The notes: generated by a model from the letters alone, not told the origin. Positions 1 through 7,001 are shown, numbered from the stretch's first letter. The stretch: 16,676 nucleotides of DNA from Dehalococcoidales bacterium (GCA_030640255.1 DAOWJS010000025.1:1-16676); one strand, 5' to 3'. Program-made: numbers and translations.

Positions 1-23
1 AAAACAAAGTTTTTGTGGGGTAA

Positions 24-141
24 GAAGCCTCTCTTACATAACCCACTCCCCCTCATGATAGGAATATATATCCATATCATAGAGAGGCTCTGCCCTAAAG
101 GGCGAAGCCCAGAGGGGGGAACAAGGGGGTGAGGTAGATAA
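24..141 (+). repeat. Palindromic repeat copy 1, with internal insert, upstream of grpE
   Basis: This stretch shares both ends with the repeats at 4619-4700 and 9187-9265. The left part (TCTTACATAACCCACTCCCCCT, about 31-52) resembles the run after the first hairpin of copy 2, and the right part contains GAGGGGGGAACAAGGGGG and GTGAGGTAGATAA. Between them is extra sequence of about 55 bases with its own inverted repeats: 8-base arms GCCTCTCT (27-34) and AGAGAGGC (81-88), adjoining arms ATGATA (55-60) and TATCAT (75-80), and a CCCTAAAGGG hairpin at 93-102. GGGCGAAGCCC (100-110) is the reverse complement of the GGGCTTCGCCC core of the other copies, so part of the hairpin appears inverted here. The tail ends just before the grpE start. 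The real left boundary may lie outside the region I can compare. Confidence 0.65.
131..135 (+). promoter_or_regulatory. Ribosome binding site of grpE inside the repeat tail
   Basis: GAGGT at 131-135 lies 8 bases before the ATG at 144. It belongs to the repeat tail AAGGGGGTGAGGTAGATAA (123-141). The tail also contains AAGGGGGTGA, which differs from the ideal anti-Shine-Dalgarno complement AAGGAGGTGA at one base where a G-U pair would still form, but that register sits further from the start. No CIRCE operator or clear promoter is visible in bases 1-143. Confidence 0.5.
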
Positions 142-143
142 TA

Positions 144-689
144 ATGAATCAGCAAGAGTCAAATGAAGACCAAACCCTGGAAGCAGAACTGGAGGCTGCC
201 GAGATAGAGGATATAGAGACATTAAAGCAAGCCCTGTCCGAGGAGAAGAAAAAGGCAGAAGCCAACCTGGCCGGCTGGCAGAGAGCCCAGGCAGACTTCA
301 CTAACTACAAACGGCGCAGTGAGCAGGAAAGGGAGGAAACTGGCAGGTTTGCCAATACCACCCTCATGCTTGCCCTCCTCCCCGTTCTTGATGATTTGGA
401 GCGAGCCTTCGCTGCCATTCCCCCCCACCTGGACAAGGCGAACTGGGTAGATGGCATCAGGCTCATTGAGCGCAAGCTTCGGGCAAACCTGGAGGCACAA
501 GGAGTATCCCCCATCCCGGCACTGGGGGAACCGTTTGACCCCAACCTCCACGAGGCAGTGAGACAGGGTAAGGGTGAGGAGGGGATAGTGGTTGAGGAGG
601 TGGAGCGGGGTTACAGGTTACATGATAGAGTTATTCGTCCATCCAAAGTAGTAGTAGGTAATGGCGAAGAGGAAGAAAAGGAGGAATAA
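144..689 (+). CDS. grpE: Nucleotide exchange factor GrpE
   Basis: GrpE is the cytoplasmic co-chaperone that releases ADP from DnaK and so resets the Hsp70 folding cycle. The 181-residue product has the family plan: an acidic, helix-prone N-terminus (about residues 5-60, rich in Glu, Ala and Lys) that would form the dimeric coiled coil, then the section around GWQRAQADFTNYKRR, and a C-terminal beta domain ending with the HEAV...GYRLHDRVIRPSKVVVG pattern of the GrpE signature. Length is normal. The ATG at 144 follows a GAGGT site lying in a repeated element. dnaK starts only 3 bases after its stop, so the two are almost certainly co-transcribed and translationally linked. No hrcA is visible upstream in the window and no heat-shock operator was found. 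Confidence 0.95.
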   Translation: MNQQESNEDQTLEAELEAAEIEDIETLKQALSEEKKKAEANLAGWQRAQADFTNYKRRSEQEREETGRFANTTLMLALLPVLDDLERAFAAIPPHLDKANWVDGIRLIERKLRANLEAQGVSPIPALGEPFDPNLHEAVRQGKGEEGIVVEEVERGYRLHDRVIRPSKVVVGNGEEEEKEE

Positions 690-692
690 ACC

Positions 693-2597
693 ATGGCAAA
701 GGTTATAGGCATTGACTTAGGCACAACCTTTTCCTGTGTGGGGGTGATGGAGGCAGGGGAGCCAAAAGTTATCCCCAACGCTGAAGGTGGTCGCATTACC
801 CCATCAGTAGTAGCCATAAGTAAGACTGGCGAGCGCCTGGTGGGTCAGGTGGCAAGGCGTCAGGCTATTACCAACCCGGAAAATACTATCTTCAGTATCA
901 AACGCCTCATGGGGCGCAAGTTTGACGAGCCCACGGTAGAATACGACAGGAAGCTTCTACCCTATAAGATAACCAAGGCACCCAACAGCGATGCCAAGGT
1001 GGCAATGGGCGATAAAGAGTACAGCCCTCCGGAAATCTCGGCTATGATTCTGCAAAAACTCAAGGCAGATGCTGAGACTTACCTGGGTGAGAAGGTCACC
1101 GAAGCGGTAATCACCGTCCCTGCCTATTTTAATGATAGTCAGCGGCAGGCAACCAAGGACGCCGGTAAGATAGCCGGGCTTGAGGTGCTGCGCATAATCA
1201 ATGAGCCCACGGCCGCCTCCCTGGCCTACGGACTGGACAAGAAGGGGGAGGAGACCATCGCCGTCTATGACCTTGGTGGCGGCACCTTTGATATCTCCAT
1301 CCTTGAGCTGGGTGAAGGCACTTTTCAAGTCAAGTCAACTAACGGTGATACCCACCTGGGTGGTGATGATTTTGACCAGAGGGTTATGGACTGGCTGGTT
1401 GATGAGTTCAAGAAGGACCAGGGAATAGACCTGCGGCAGGATAAGATGGCGCTACAGCGGCTGAAGGAAGCCGCCGAAAAGGCTAAAAGTGAGCTATCTA
1501 CCGTCCAGCAGACCGAGGTAAACCTTCCCTTTATTACCGCTGACGCCAGCGGTCCCAAGCACCTTAGTATCACCCTTACCCGAGCCAAGCTGGAGCAACT
1601 GATAATGGCCTTCGTGGAGAAAACTCTAGGTCCCTGCCACCAGGCACTAACTGATGCCGAAAAGACTCCAGCCCAGATTGATGAGGTGGTCTTGGTTGGT
1701 GGACAGACCAGAACCCCACTGGTTCAGGAGAAGGTAAAACAATTCTTCGGCAAAGAATCTCACAAGGGGGTCAACCCCGATGAGGTAGTAGCTATAGGTG
1801 CCGCTATTCAGGCGGGAGTGCTCAAGGGAGAGGTCAAAGATGTTCTCCTGCTTGATGTTACCCCCCTCACCCTGGGTATTGAGACCCTGGGCGCAGTGGC
1901 AACCCCCCTCATCTCCCGCAATACCACTATCCCCACCTCCAAGAGCCAGATTTTCAGCACTGCCGCTGATAACCAGCCCAGTGTGGAGATTCACGTGCTC
2001 CAGGGGGAGAGACCGATGGCGACTGATAATAGGACATTGGGACGGTTTATACTTGATGGCATTCTGCCAGCACCACGAGGCATGCCCCAGATTGAGGTCA
2101 GCTTTGATATTGATGCTAACGGTATCCTCAATGTCAAGGCTCACGATAAGGGCACAGGTAAGGAGCAAAAAATCACTATCACCGCTTCCAGCGGACTGAG
2201 CAAGGAAGAGGTAGAGCGGATGCAACGGGAAGCTGAGACCTATGCCGCTGAGGATGCCAAGCGCCGTGAGGAGGTGGAAACACGTAATGCCGCTGATACC
2301 CTGGCTTACACCGCCGAAAAGACGCTCAGGGAGCAGAAAGACAAGATACCCTCAGACCTGAATCAAGAGGTAGAAGGTAAGATTCAAGCGGTGCGCTCAG
2401 CCCTACAGGGCACCGATATAAACGCCGTCCGCCAAGCGACGCAAGAGCTATCTAATGCGATGCAAAAAATAGGCGCTGCCGTCTATCAGCAGCAACCACC
2501 ACCCCCGCCCCCAGGCGGCGAGTCACCAGAGGGTGAACCACCCCCGGGTAAAGAAGAAGGAGAAGGCACCGTGGAGGGAGAGTTCCGCGAGGTTTAG
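693..2597 (+). CDS. dnaK: Molecular chaperone DnaK (Hsp70)
   Basis: DnaK binds exposed hydrophobic segments of proteins in an ATP-driven cycle with DnaJ and GrpE. The 634-residue product is full length. The ATPase domain shows IGIDLGTTFSCVGV (5-18), VPAYFNDSQRQATKDAG (142-158), NEPTAASLAYG (170-180), VYDLGGGTFDISILELG (191-207) and the VGGQTRTP adenosine motif (335-342; the usual form is VGGxTRMP). The interdomain linker is DVLLLDVTPLTLGIET (383-398). The substrate domain follows, then a helical lid and a disordered tail with six consecutive prolines (602-607), ending VEGEFREV. GGAGG at 680-684, inside the end of grpE, is 8 bases before the ATG. The usual downstream partner dnaJ is separated from it here by two unrelated genes. 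Confidence 0.98.
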   Translation: MAKVIGIDLGTTFSCVGVMEAGEPKVIPNAEGGRITPSVVAISKTGERLVGQVARRQAITNPENTIFSIKRLMGRKFDEPTVEYDRKLLPYKITKAPNSDAKVAMGDKEYSPPEISAMILQKLKADAETYLGEKVTEAVITVPAYFNDSQRQATKDAGKIAGLEVLRIINEPTAASLAYGLDKKGEETIAVYDLGGGTFDISILELGEGTFQVKSTNGDTHLGGDDFDQRVMDWLVDEFKKDQGIDLRQDKMALQRLKEAAEKAKSELSTVQQTEVNLPFITADASGPKHLSITLTRAKLEQLIMAFVEKTLGPCHQALTDAEKTPAQIDEVVLVGGQTRTPLVQEKVKQFFGKESHKGVNPDEVVAIGAAIQAGVLKGEVKDVLLLDVTPLTLGIETLGAVATPLISRNTTIPTSKSQIFSTAADNQPSVEIHVLQGERPMATDNRTLGRFILDGILPAPRGMPQIEVSFDIDANGILNVKAHDKGTGKEQKITITASSGLSKEEVERMQREAETYAAEDAKRREEVETRNAADTLAYTAEKTLREQKDKIPSDLNQEVEGKIQAVRSALQGTDINAVRQATQELSNAMQKIGAAVYQQQPPPPPPGGESPEGEPPPGKEEGEGTVEGEFREV

Positions 2598-2611
2598 AGT
2601 AAATTTACCTT

Positions 2612-2621
2612 AAAGGAGGTG
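2612..2621 (+). promoter_or_regulatory. Strong ribosome binding site of the methyltransferase gene
   Basis: AAAGGAGGTG is a near-perfect complement of the 16S rRNA 3' end, 9 bases from GGAGG to the ATG at 2629. It is the strongest site among the plus-strand genes here and fixes the start. I see no terminator between the dnaK stop and this site, so read-through from the chaperone operon is plausible. Confidence 0.75.
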
Positions 2622-2628
2622 CAAATCA

Positions 2629-3960
2629 ATGAGAAAATACACAATGCTACCTATTGATAAACTTGTTAGCGACGTCCCAGTTGACCCAATTCACACCAAG
2701 GAACTAGCTGACTCTATAAAGAGCAAAGGGCAGTTGGCTCCTGTAATCATCCGAGAGGAAACCCGAGAGGTCATTGACGGCTTCCACCGCATAGCTGCTA
2801 TGAAAGAGCTAGGCTTCAACCAAGTGGAGTGCGTGCTTACCCCCTGTGATGAGGAAGGGTTCTGGGACTTCAGGATAGTTCAAGCTTCGCTTCATAAGAG
2901 TGTTACCTTCGCCCGGGCTGTTGATTGGATAGATAAGGTATTCCAGCTAAGCCCATGGACGACAAGATACAAGAACGCTTACAACCTTTTTGCAACTGCG
3001 CGCCAAGGGTCTGCACCTAAAAAAGTAGTAGACTGGGCAGAATCCAAAGCCAAAGTCTGGGGTCTAGCAATAACGACTGTAGAAAACTGGCTTTATACTA
3101 AAGAAAGTCTGGCAGAGGACATTCTCGCACAAGCTAAGTCTCTCCCTTTAGAAGGGAGGGATATAACTTATAGCCACTACCAGGCAACGGCGGAAACCCT
3201 TCCCGGCCGCCCCAAACTCCAAAGGCAAATACTAGAAAAGGCGAGAAAGGAACAGCTTGCTCCGCCCCAAATAAGGACGGTGGCTCAAGCTCTCAGACGA
3301 GCAGAGGATGAGGAGGAAGTCCAAAGCATATTAAAACAGCCTGTTTCCCGGACTGAAGACCAGATGGTGCGGGAAGCCAAGATTGAGAAATTACTATCCC
3401 AGCCCAGAAAACAGCTTTATGTTCCTTTGCCAGAGGGGAAATACCGGGCAATAGTAATTGACCCCCCTTGGCCAATAGAGAAGATACTTCGTGAAGTTCG
3501 GCCAAATCAAATTGATTTGGACTATCCTACTATGACCATAGAGGAAATAGAAGCTCTGCCTGTTCCTGAATTGGCATACGAAGATGGCTGTCACATTTAT
3601 CTTTGGACTACCCATAAATATTTACCAAGAGCCTTTCAGGTACTTGATGCTTGGGGGGCTAACTATGAATGCCTATTGACTTGGGTTAAAAATGTTGGCA
3701 TTACTCCTTTCAGTTGGATGTATTCCACAGAGCATTGTTTGTTTGCTCGAATAGGCAATCTTCCTCTCCTAAAATTGGGCAAGCGTTTGGATTTCCAAGC
3801 TAAAGTTCGTGAGCATTCCCGTAAGCCAGACGAATTCTACAATCTCGTCAAAGAGGTTAGCCCGGAACCGCGAATAGATATGTTTAGCCGAGAGCAAAGA
3901 GATGGCTTTGCCCAATATGGGAATGAACTCGATAGGTTTAAGCAAGCTGTTATTGATTAG
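2629..3960 (+). CDS. ParB-domain / MT-A70-family DNA adenine methyltransferase
   Basis: The 443-residue product is a fusion. Residues about 5-95 form a ParB/sulfiredoxin-like N-terminal domain with the VIDGFHRIAAMKELG motif (48-62). Residues about 130-158 (WAESKAKVWGLAITTVENWL) look like a helix-turn-helix of the kind that follows ParB domains. A charged helical linker leads to an MT-A70-type methyltransferase domain (about 272-440) with the catalytic DPPW (278-281), the IYLWTT strand (323-328), SRKPDEFY (397-404) and a terminal GNE. MT-A70 enzymes transfer a methyl group from S-adenosylmethionine to N6 of adenine; bacterial members act on DNA. Proteins of this architecture are often phage- or plasmid-associated. 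No restriction endonuclease is adjacent, so I read it as an orphan methyltransferase. Sampled G+C is low: 22 of 60 bases at 3661-3720, against 33 of 60 in dnaK at 1261-1320. Target site is unknown. Confidence 0.85.
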   Translation: MRKYTMLPIDKLVSDVPVDPIHTKELADSIKSKGQLAPVIIREETREVIDGFHRIAAMKELGFNQVECVLTPCDEEGFWDFRIVQASLHKSVTFARAVDWIDKVFQLSPWTTRYKNAYNLFATARQGSAPKKVVDWAESKAKVWGLAITTVENWLYTKESLAEDILAQAKSLPLEGRDITYSHYQATAETLPGRPKLQRQILEKARKEQLAPPQIRTVAQALRRAEDEEEVQSILKQPVSRTEDQMVREAKIEKLLSQPRKQLYVPLPEGKYRAIVIDPPWPIEKILREVRPNQIDLDYPTMTIEEIEALPVPELAYEDGCHIYLWTTHKYLPRAFQVLDAWGANYECLLTWVKNVGITPFSWMYSTEHCLFARIGNLPLLKLGKRLDFQAKVREHSRKPDEFYNLVKEVSPEPRIDMFSREQRDGFAQYGNELDRFKQAVID

Positions 3961-3968
3961 GGAGCACT

Positions 3969-4607
3969 ATGGTAACATTCTTAGTTGGGCAACGATACCG
4001 CAACAGAAAAGGCGAATACGAGGTTCTTGAGATTCAGGACAACTCAATGAAGGTTCGTTATGATGATGGTAGCGAACAGATATTATCAATTTCTACTCAG
4101 GCCATAATCTTTGAAAATATGCGGCGTGAAGAAATGCTGCCAACCAAAAAGCTATCTACGAAACCGCAAAATCAGCAGTTCTATTGGTCGCTAGGCTTCC
4201 TTCTAGCCCGAAACCCGAATCTCAGAGCCTTTATCCCCCAACACGCCCTAGGTGCATTCAAGGATAAATTCTATGATGCTACTGGGCGGGAGTTATTAGA
4301 TAACGAGAAGGGCATTACCATACATCCACTCGGAACAGGCAAATGGTGGTATGAATTGAGAGTGACCTTCACAGCGAGACCTAATGAGCTATATCTGTTA
4401 AATTTCGGGCATGATGTCAATATAGTTGAAGGCTCACCTGATAACAAGCTATGGAATATAAATAAAAACAGTTTCTTTTTGAGACTGTTAGAGTTTAACT
4501 TCTCAACAGGTAGCCAACAGGATAGAACCAGCATTGAGACTGCTATACCCAACCAATACCTTGACGCTTTCAAGGAGGGCTATTCAAGAGGTCTCAAGAA
4601 TACTTGA
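3969..4607 (+). CDS. Unrecognised 212-residue protein paired with the methyltransferase
   Basis: I do not recognise this family. It starts 8 bases after the methyltransferase stop, with GGGAG at 3960-3964, so the two are probably one transcript. The first 45 residues (VGQRYRNRKGEYEVLEI, then MKVRYDDGSEQILSI) look like a small SH3/Tudor-like beta barrel of the sort seen in nucleic-acid-associated proteins. After a basic linker, the rest shows two similar stretches: AFIPQHALGAFKDKFYDATG (about 86-105) and AIPNQYLDAFKEGYSRG (about 192-208), each preceded by an aromatic helix-like segment (FYWSLGFLLARN and FFLRLLEFNF). This suggests a duplicated motif. No nuclease motif, membrane segment or signal peptide is visible. 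Base composition is low in G+C like its partner (23 of 60 at 4381-4440). A DNA-binding accessory role is only an inference from its partner. Confidence 0.8.
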   Translation: MVTFLVGQRYRNRKGEYEVLEIQDNSMKVRYDDGSEQILSISTQAIIFENMRREEMLPTKKLSTKPQNQQFYWSLGFLLARNPNLRAFIPQHALGAFKDKFYDATGRELLDNEKGITIHPLGTGKWWYELRVTFTARPNELYLLNFGHDVNIVEGSPDNKLWNINKNSFFLRLLEFNFSTGSQQDRTSIETAIPNQYLDAFKEGYSRGLKNT

Positions 4608-4618
4608 GAAGGGGAGCT

Positions 4619-4700
4619 AAAGAGGGGCTTCGCCCCTCTTATATAAACCCCTCCCCCTCTCCTTTGAAGGAGAGGGGGATTAAGGGGGTGAGGTAGACAA
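4619..4700 (+). repeat. Palindromic repeat copy 2, upstream of dnaJ
   Basis: Two inverted repeats and a tail are visible. Hairpin A has arms AAGAGGGG (4620-4627) and CCCCTCTT (4633-4640) around CTTCG. Palindrome B has 13-base perfect arms TCCCCCTCTCCTT (4652-4664) and AAGGAGAGGGGGA (4667-4679). The tail is TTAAGGGGGTGAGGTAGACAA (4680-4700). The copy at 9187-9265 matches it nearly base for base except in the short spacer between the hairpins. The tail lies directly before the dnaJ ATG. Hairpin A is followed by TATATAAA, a poor terminator tract. The element is MITE/REP-like with no coding capacity. Confidence 0.85.
4690..4694 (+). promoter_or_regulatory. Ribosome binding site of dnaJ inside the repeat tail
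   Basis: GAGGT at 4690-4694 is 10 bases before the dnaJ ATG at 4705 and is the only plausible Shine-Dalgarno sequence there, together with the adjacent AAGGGGGTGA. Both belong to the repeat, and the same arrangement precedes grpE. Confidence 0.5.
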
Positions 4701-4704
4701 TATT

Positions 4705-5787
4705 ATGCGAGTAAAGCGCGACTATTATGAAGTCCTCGGTATAGATAGAAATGCTACTGACGAGGAGATAAAGAGGGCTTTTCGCAAGCTAGCCTTCAAG
4801 CATCACCCCGACCACAACCACGAGGCTGGAGCGGCGGAGAGGTTTAAGGAAGTAAACGAAGCCTATGAAGTGCTCTCTGACCCTGAAAAGCGCTCCGCTT
4901 ATGACCGCTTTGGGCATGGTGGTGCCGAGGGGTTCTTCGGGCGAGGCTTTGAGGGCTTTAACTTCGGCGGCTTTGGTGATATCTTTGATGCCTTCTTTGG
5001 CGGAGCCACTACTGCCACCCGTCAAGCCTCACAGCGCGGCGCTGACTTACGCTATAGGATTACTATCACCCTTGAGGAAGCCGCCTTCGGTTGCGAAAAG
5101 GAAATAAATATATCACGCACCGAGAACTGCTCCTTATGCCAGGGTATTGGCTCCAAGCCAGGTAGTCAACCCAGCCGATGCCCCAACTGCAATGGCACAG
5201 GGCAGGTGCGCCGAGTCCAGCAGAGTATCTTTGGCCGCTTCACCACCACTACTACCTGCCCTAGATGCCATGGCGAGGGCAGAATCATCACCGAGCCTTG
5301 CCCCCGGTGTAAAGGCACCGGCCAAGAGAAGCGTCAGCGTAGTATCTTAATCAAAATCCCGGCCGGGGTTGATGATGGCTCCCAAATACGCCTCAGCGGT
5401 GAAGGTCAATCAGGGACAAGGGGCGGCCCCTCAGGTAATCTCTACATCGCCGTGTCAGTGGCTGAGCACGAGTTTTTCAGGCGAGACGATGATAACATCC
5501 TCTACCAGTTACCCATCAACTTTGCTCAAGCTGCCCTCGGCGCCGAGGTAGAGGTGCCTACCCTTGACGGGAACACCAGGCTCAAAATTCCGGCGGGTAG
5601 CCAAACCGGTACCGTCTTCCAGCTTAAAGGTAAGGGCATTCCCCATCTCCGTAGAAGGGGGCGCGGGGACCAGCTAGTTAGGCTATTTGTGGCTACTCCG
5701 GATTCACTAACCAAACACCAGCGCCAGCTATTCCAGGAGCTGGCAGACAGCCTAAGCCCGCCTAAAGGGAGTCGCCAAGAATCTTAG
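4705..5787 (+). CDS. dnaJ: Chaperone protein DnaJ (Hsp40)
   Basis: DnaJ delivers substrates to DnaK and stimulates its ATPase. The 360-residue product is a complete type I Hsp40. The J domain (about 4-70) has the HPD triad in KHHPDHN and ends in YDRFGHGG. A Gly/Phe-rich stretch follows (GFFGRGFEGFNFGGFGDIFDAFFGG). Four intact zinc-binding repeats come next: CSLCQGIG, CPNCNGTG, CPRCHGEG and CPRCKGTG. The C-terminal beta-sandwich substrate domains follow (ILIKIPAGVDDGSQIRLSGEG; TLDGNTRLKIPAGSQTGTVF). It belongs functionally with grpE and dnaK but is separated from dnaK by about 2.1 kb carrying the methyltransferase cassette and a repeat. Sampled G+C is high (35 of 60 at 5221-5280), like dnaK and unlike the cassette. 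Confidence 0.97.
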   Translation: MRVKRDYYEVLGIDRNATDEEIKRAFRKLAFKHHPDHNHEAGAAERFKEVNEAYEVLSDPEKRSAYDRFGHGGAEGFFGRGFEGFNFGGFGDIFDAFFGGATTATRQASQRGADLRYRITITLEEAAFGCEKEINISRTENCSLCQGIGSKPGSQPSRCPNCNGTGQVRRVQQSIFGRFTTTTTCPRCHGEGRIITEPCPRCKGTGQEKRQRSILIKIPAGVDDGSQIRLSGEGQSGTRGGPSGNLYIAVSVAEHEFFRRDDDNILYQLPINFAQAALGAEVEVPTLDGNTRLKIPAGSQTGTVFQLKGKGIPHLRRRGRGDQLVRLFVATPDSLTKHQRQLFQELADSLSPPKGSRQES

Positions 5788-5835
5788 TTCCCGGCATCAA
5801 GTCTGGAGGGAGAACCTATTATCTGAAGTGTTTAA

Positions 5836-5905
5836 CAGGGGCTATAGCCCCGCTTACATTATTTTTCCTTCTCCTTCGAAGGAGAAGAGGGCAGAGTTGA
5901 TAAAT
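5836..5905. repeat. Degenerate palindromic repeat copy 4, overlapping the gpsA 3' end
   Basis: The layout is that of copies 2 and 3 with diverged bases: palindrome GGGGCTATAGCCCC (5838-5851), spacer GCTTACATTATTTTTC, 20-base perfect palindrome CTTCTCCTTCGAAGGAGAAG (5868-5887), then AGGGCAGAGTTGATAAATAG as a worn version of the tail. Changes in one arm of each hairpin are matched in the other, so the pairing is kept. It lies between convergent dnaJ and gpsA and covers the last 14 codons and stop of gpsA. Confidence 0.6.
5838..5866 (+). terminator. Possible terminator after dnaJ
   Basis: A short G+C stem (GGGGC/GCCCC with a TATA loop) about 50 bases past the dnaJ stop is followed by GCTTACATTATTTTT, a loosely T-rich tract. 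Its position between convergent genes fits termination, but the stem is short and the T run starts late. On the minus strand no T run follows either palindrome. Confidence 0.35.
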
Positions 5906-6962
5906 AGGCTGAGGAACGCCTTCGACGCCTAAGGAAGGAAAACAGCTTCCACTTCCGACCAGACAGCTCATGCCTAGTCTCAGCCGCCATCAGCTCAACT
6001 GCTGCCTGGCGAGGGTCAACACCCTCATATAGCACCTGATAAATCTTCTCGGTAATAGGCATCTCCAACCCAAGCTGCCGGGCTAGATTCCGGGCAACAA
6101 TGGTAGTGCTTACCCCCTCAGCCACGTCAGTCATTGAAGCTAATATTTCCTCTAGCGAGCGCCCCTTGGCTAACTCCACGCCTACATAATGATTACGACT
6201 CAATGGGCTGGCACAGGTAGCCATTAAATCACCCAAGCCGGCTAACCCGGAAAGGGTAAGAGGGCTTGCCCCGAGAGCAACCCCGAGGGCAGCCATCTCG
6301 GTTAGACCTCGGGTCATAAAGGCTGCCTTGGCATTATCACCATAGCCTAGCCCATCAGCCATGCCCGCACCCAAAGCAATGACATTTTTTAACGCCCCTC
6401 CCAGCTCCACACCTATGACATCGGTATTGGTAAATACGCAAAGGTTAGGCGTCGTCAGTAGCCTCTGGGCTATTCTGGCTACAGCTTGAGTCTCAGCCGC
6501 CACCACTGTAGCCGCCGGCAACTCTCTGATAACCTCCCGGGAGAGATTAGGTCCGGAAAGCACACAAATATTAGACCAAAAACGAGGGTCTATCTCCTCA
6601 GCAATCACCTGCGACATGCGTTTGTTGCTACCGATTTCCAGACCCTTGGCGGCACTCACTACCAACATCGACCGGTTAAGGTAGTCCTTAACCAATTTTA
6701 TATTCTGCCGCATAGTTTGCGACGGCACCGCCAGGATTACCATCTTTACATCAGCTAAGGCCTCACCTAACGAACTGGTAACTAATAGCTGAGAGGAAAG
6801 GGTAACGCCAGGCATCACGGCTGGATTAGAGCCAGCACTCCTCAGTTCAGCGGCTTCTTGTTCTGTCCGTGCCCACAGCCTGACCTGTAATCCCTTGTTA
6901 GCTAACACCACCCCCAGGGTTATCCCCCAGGTAGTAGTGCCGATAATGGTAATCTTGGGCAT
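5859..6962 (-). CDS. gpsA: NAD(P)-dependent glycerol-3-phosphate dehydrogenase, with extended tail
   Basis: GpsA reduces dihydroxyacetone phosphate to sn-glycerol 3-phosphate, the backbone for phospholipids. The 367-residue product has an N-terminal Rossmann domain (KITIIGTTTWGITLGVVLANKG), ILAVPSQTMRQNI, SAAKGLEIG, LSGPNLSREV, and the C-terminal catalytic domain with ELGGALKNVIALGAGMADGLGYGDNAKAAFMTRGLTE and GLAGLGDLMATC (given here as separate short motifs within about 190-250). Two oddities are visible. The dinucleotide loop reads GTTTWG where the family usually has GAGSWG, so the second Gly is missing. Beyond about residue 333 there is a basic, low-complexity tail (FLRRRRRSSAYLS..., ending KEKEK), whose last 14 residues are encoded by a repeat. 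It lies 39 bases after plsY and would act directly before PlsY in lipid synthesis. Confidence 0.95.
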   Translation of the reverse strand: MPKITIIGTTTWGITLGVVLANKGLQVRLWARTEQEAAELRSAGSNPAVMPGVTLSSQLLVTSSLGEALADVKMVILAVPSQTMRQNIKLVKDYLNRSMLVVSAAKGLEIGSNKRMSQVIAEEIDPRFWSNICVLSGPNLSREVIRELPAATVVAAETQAVARIAQRLLTTPNLCVFTNTDVIGVELGGALKNVIALGAGMADGLGYGDNAKAAFMTRGLTEMAALGVALGASPLTLSGLAGLGDLMATCASPLSRNHYVGVELAKGRSLEEILASMTDVAEGVSTTIVARNLARQLGLEMPITEKIYQVLYEGVDPRQAAVELMAAETRHELSGRKWKLFSFLRRRRRSSAYLSTLPSSPSKEKEK

Positions 6963-7001
6963 ATCTTACCCCATGCTCTCCATTTAAAGTCCACTAAGGT
7001 C

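Noticed and set aside
1..143. CIRCE-type heat-shock operator upstream of grpE
   Set aside because: No TTAGCACTC/GAGTGCTAA pair is present; the inverted repeats there belong to the palindromic element.
34..222. Open minus-strand frame across the grpE leader
   Set aside because: It is made of the repeat and the antisense of grpE, its composition is Pro/Ser/Leu-rich and no ribosome binding site precedes it.
1798..2199. Second open frame within dnaK, and similar frames in dnaJ, polA and der
   Set aside because: These are antisense or shifted shadows of well-conserved genes with no family features of their own.
2629..4607. Complete restriction-modification system
   Set aside because: Neither gene shows a nuclease motif, and the 212-residue protein has no PD-(D/E)xK, HNH or GIY-YIG pattern that I can see.
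2629..4607. Prophage remnant
   Set aside because: No integrase, structural gene or attachment-like repeat was found at the cassette edges; only the methyltransferase has phage-like character.
4619..4660. Strong rho-independent terminator before dnaJ
   Set aside because: The stem is good, but TATATAAA instead of a T run follows, and the same hairpin occurs in non-terminator settings as part of the repeat.
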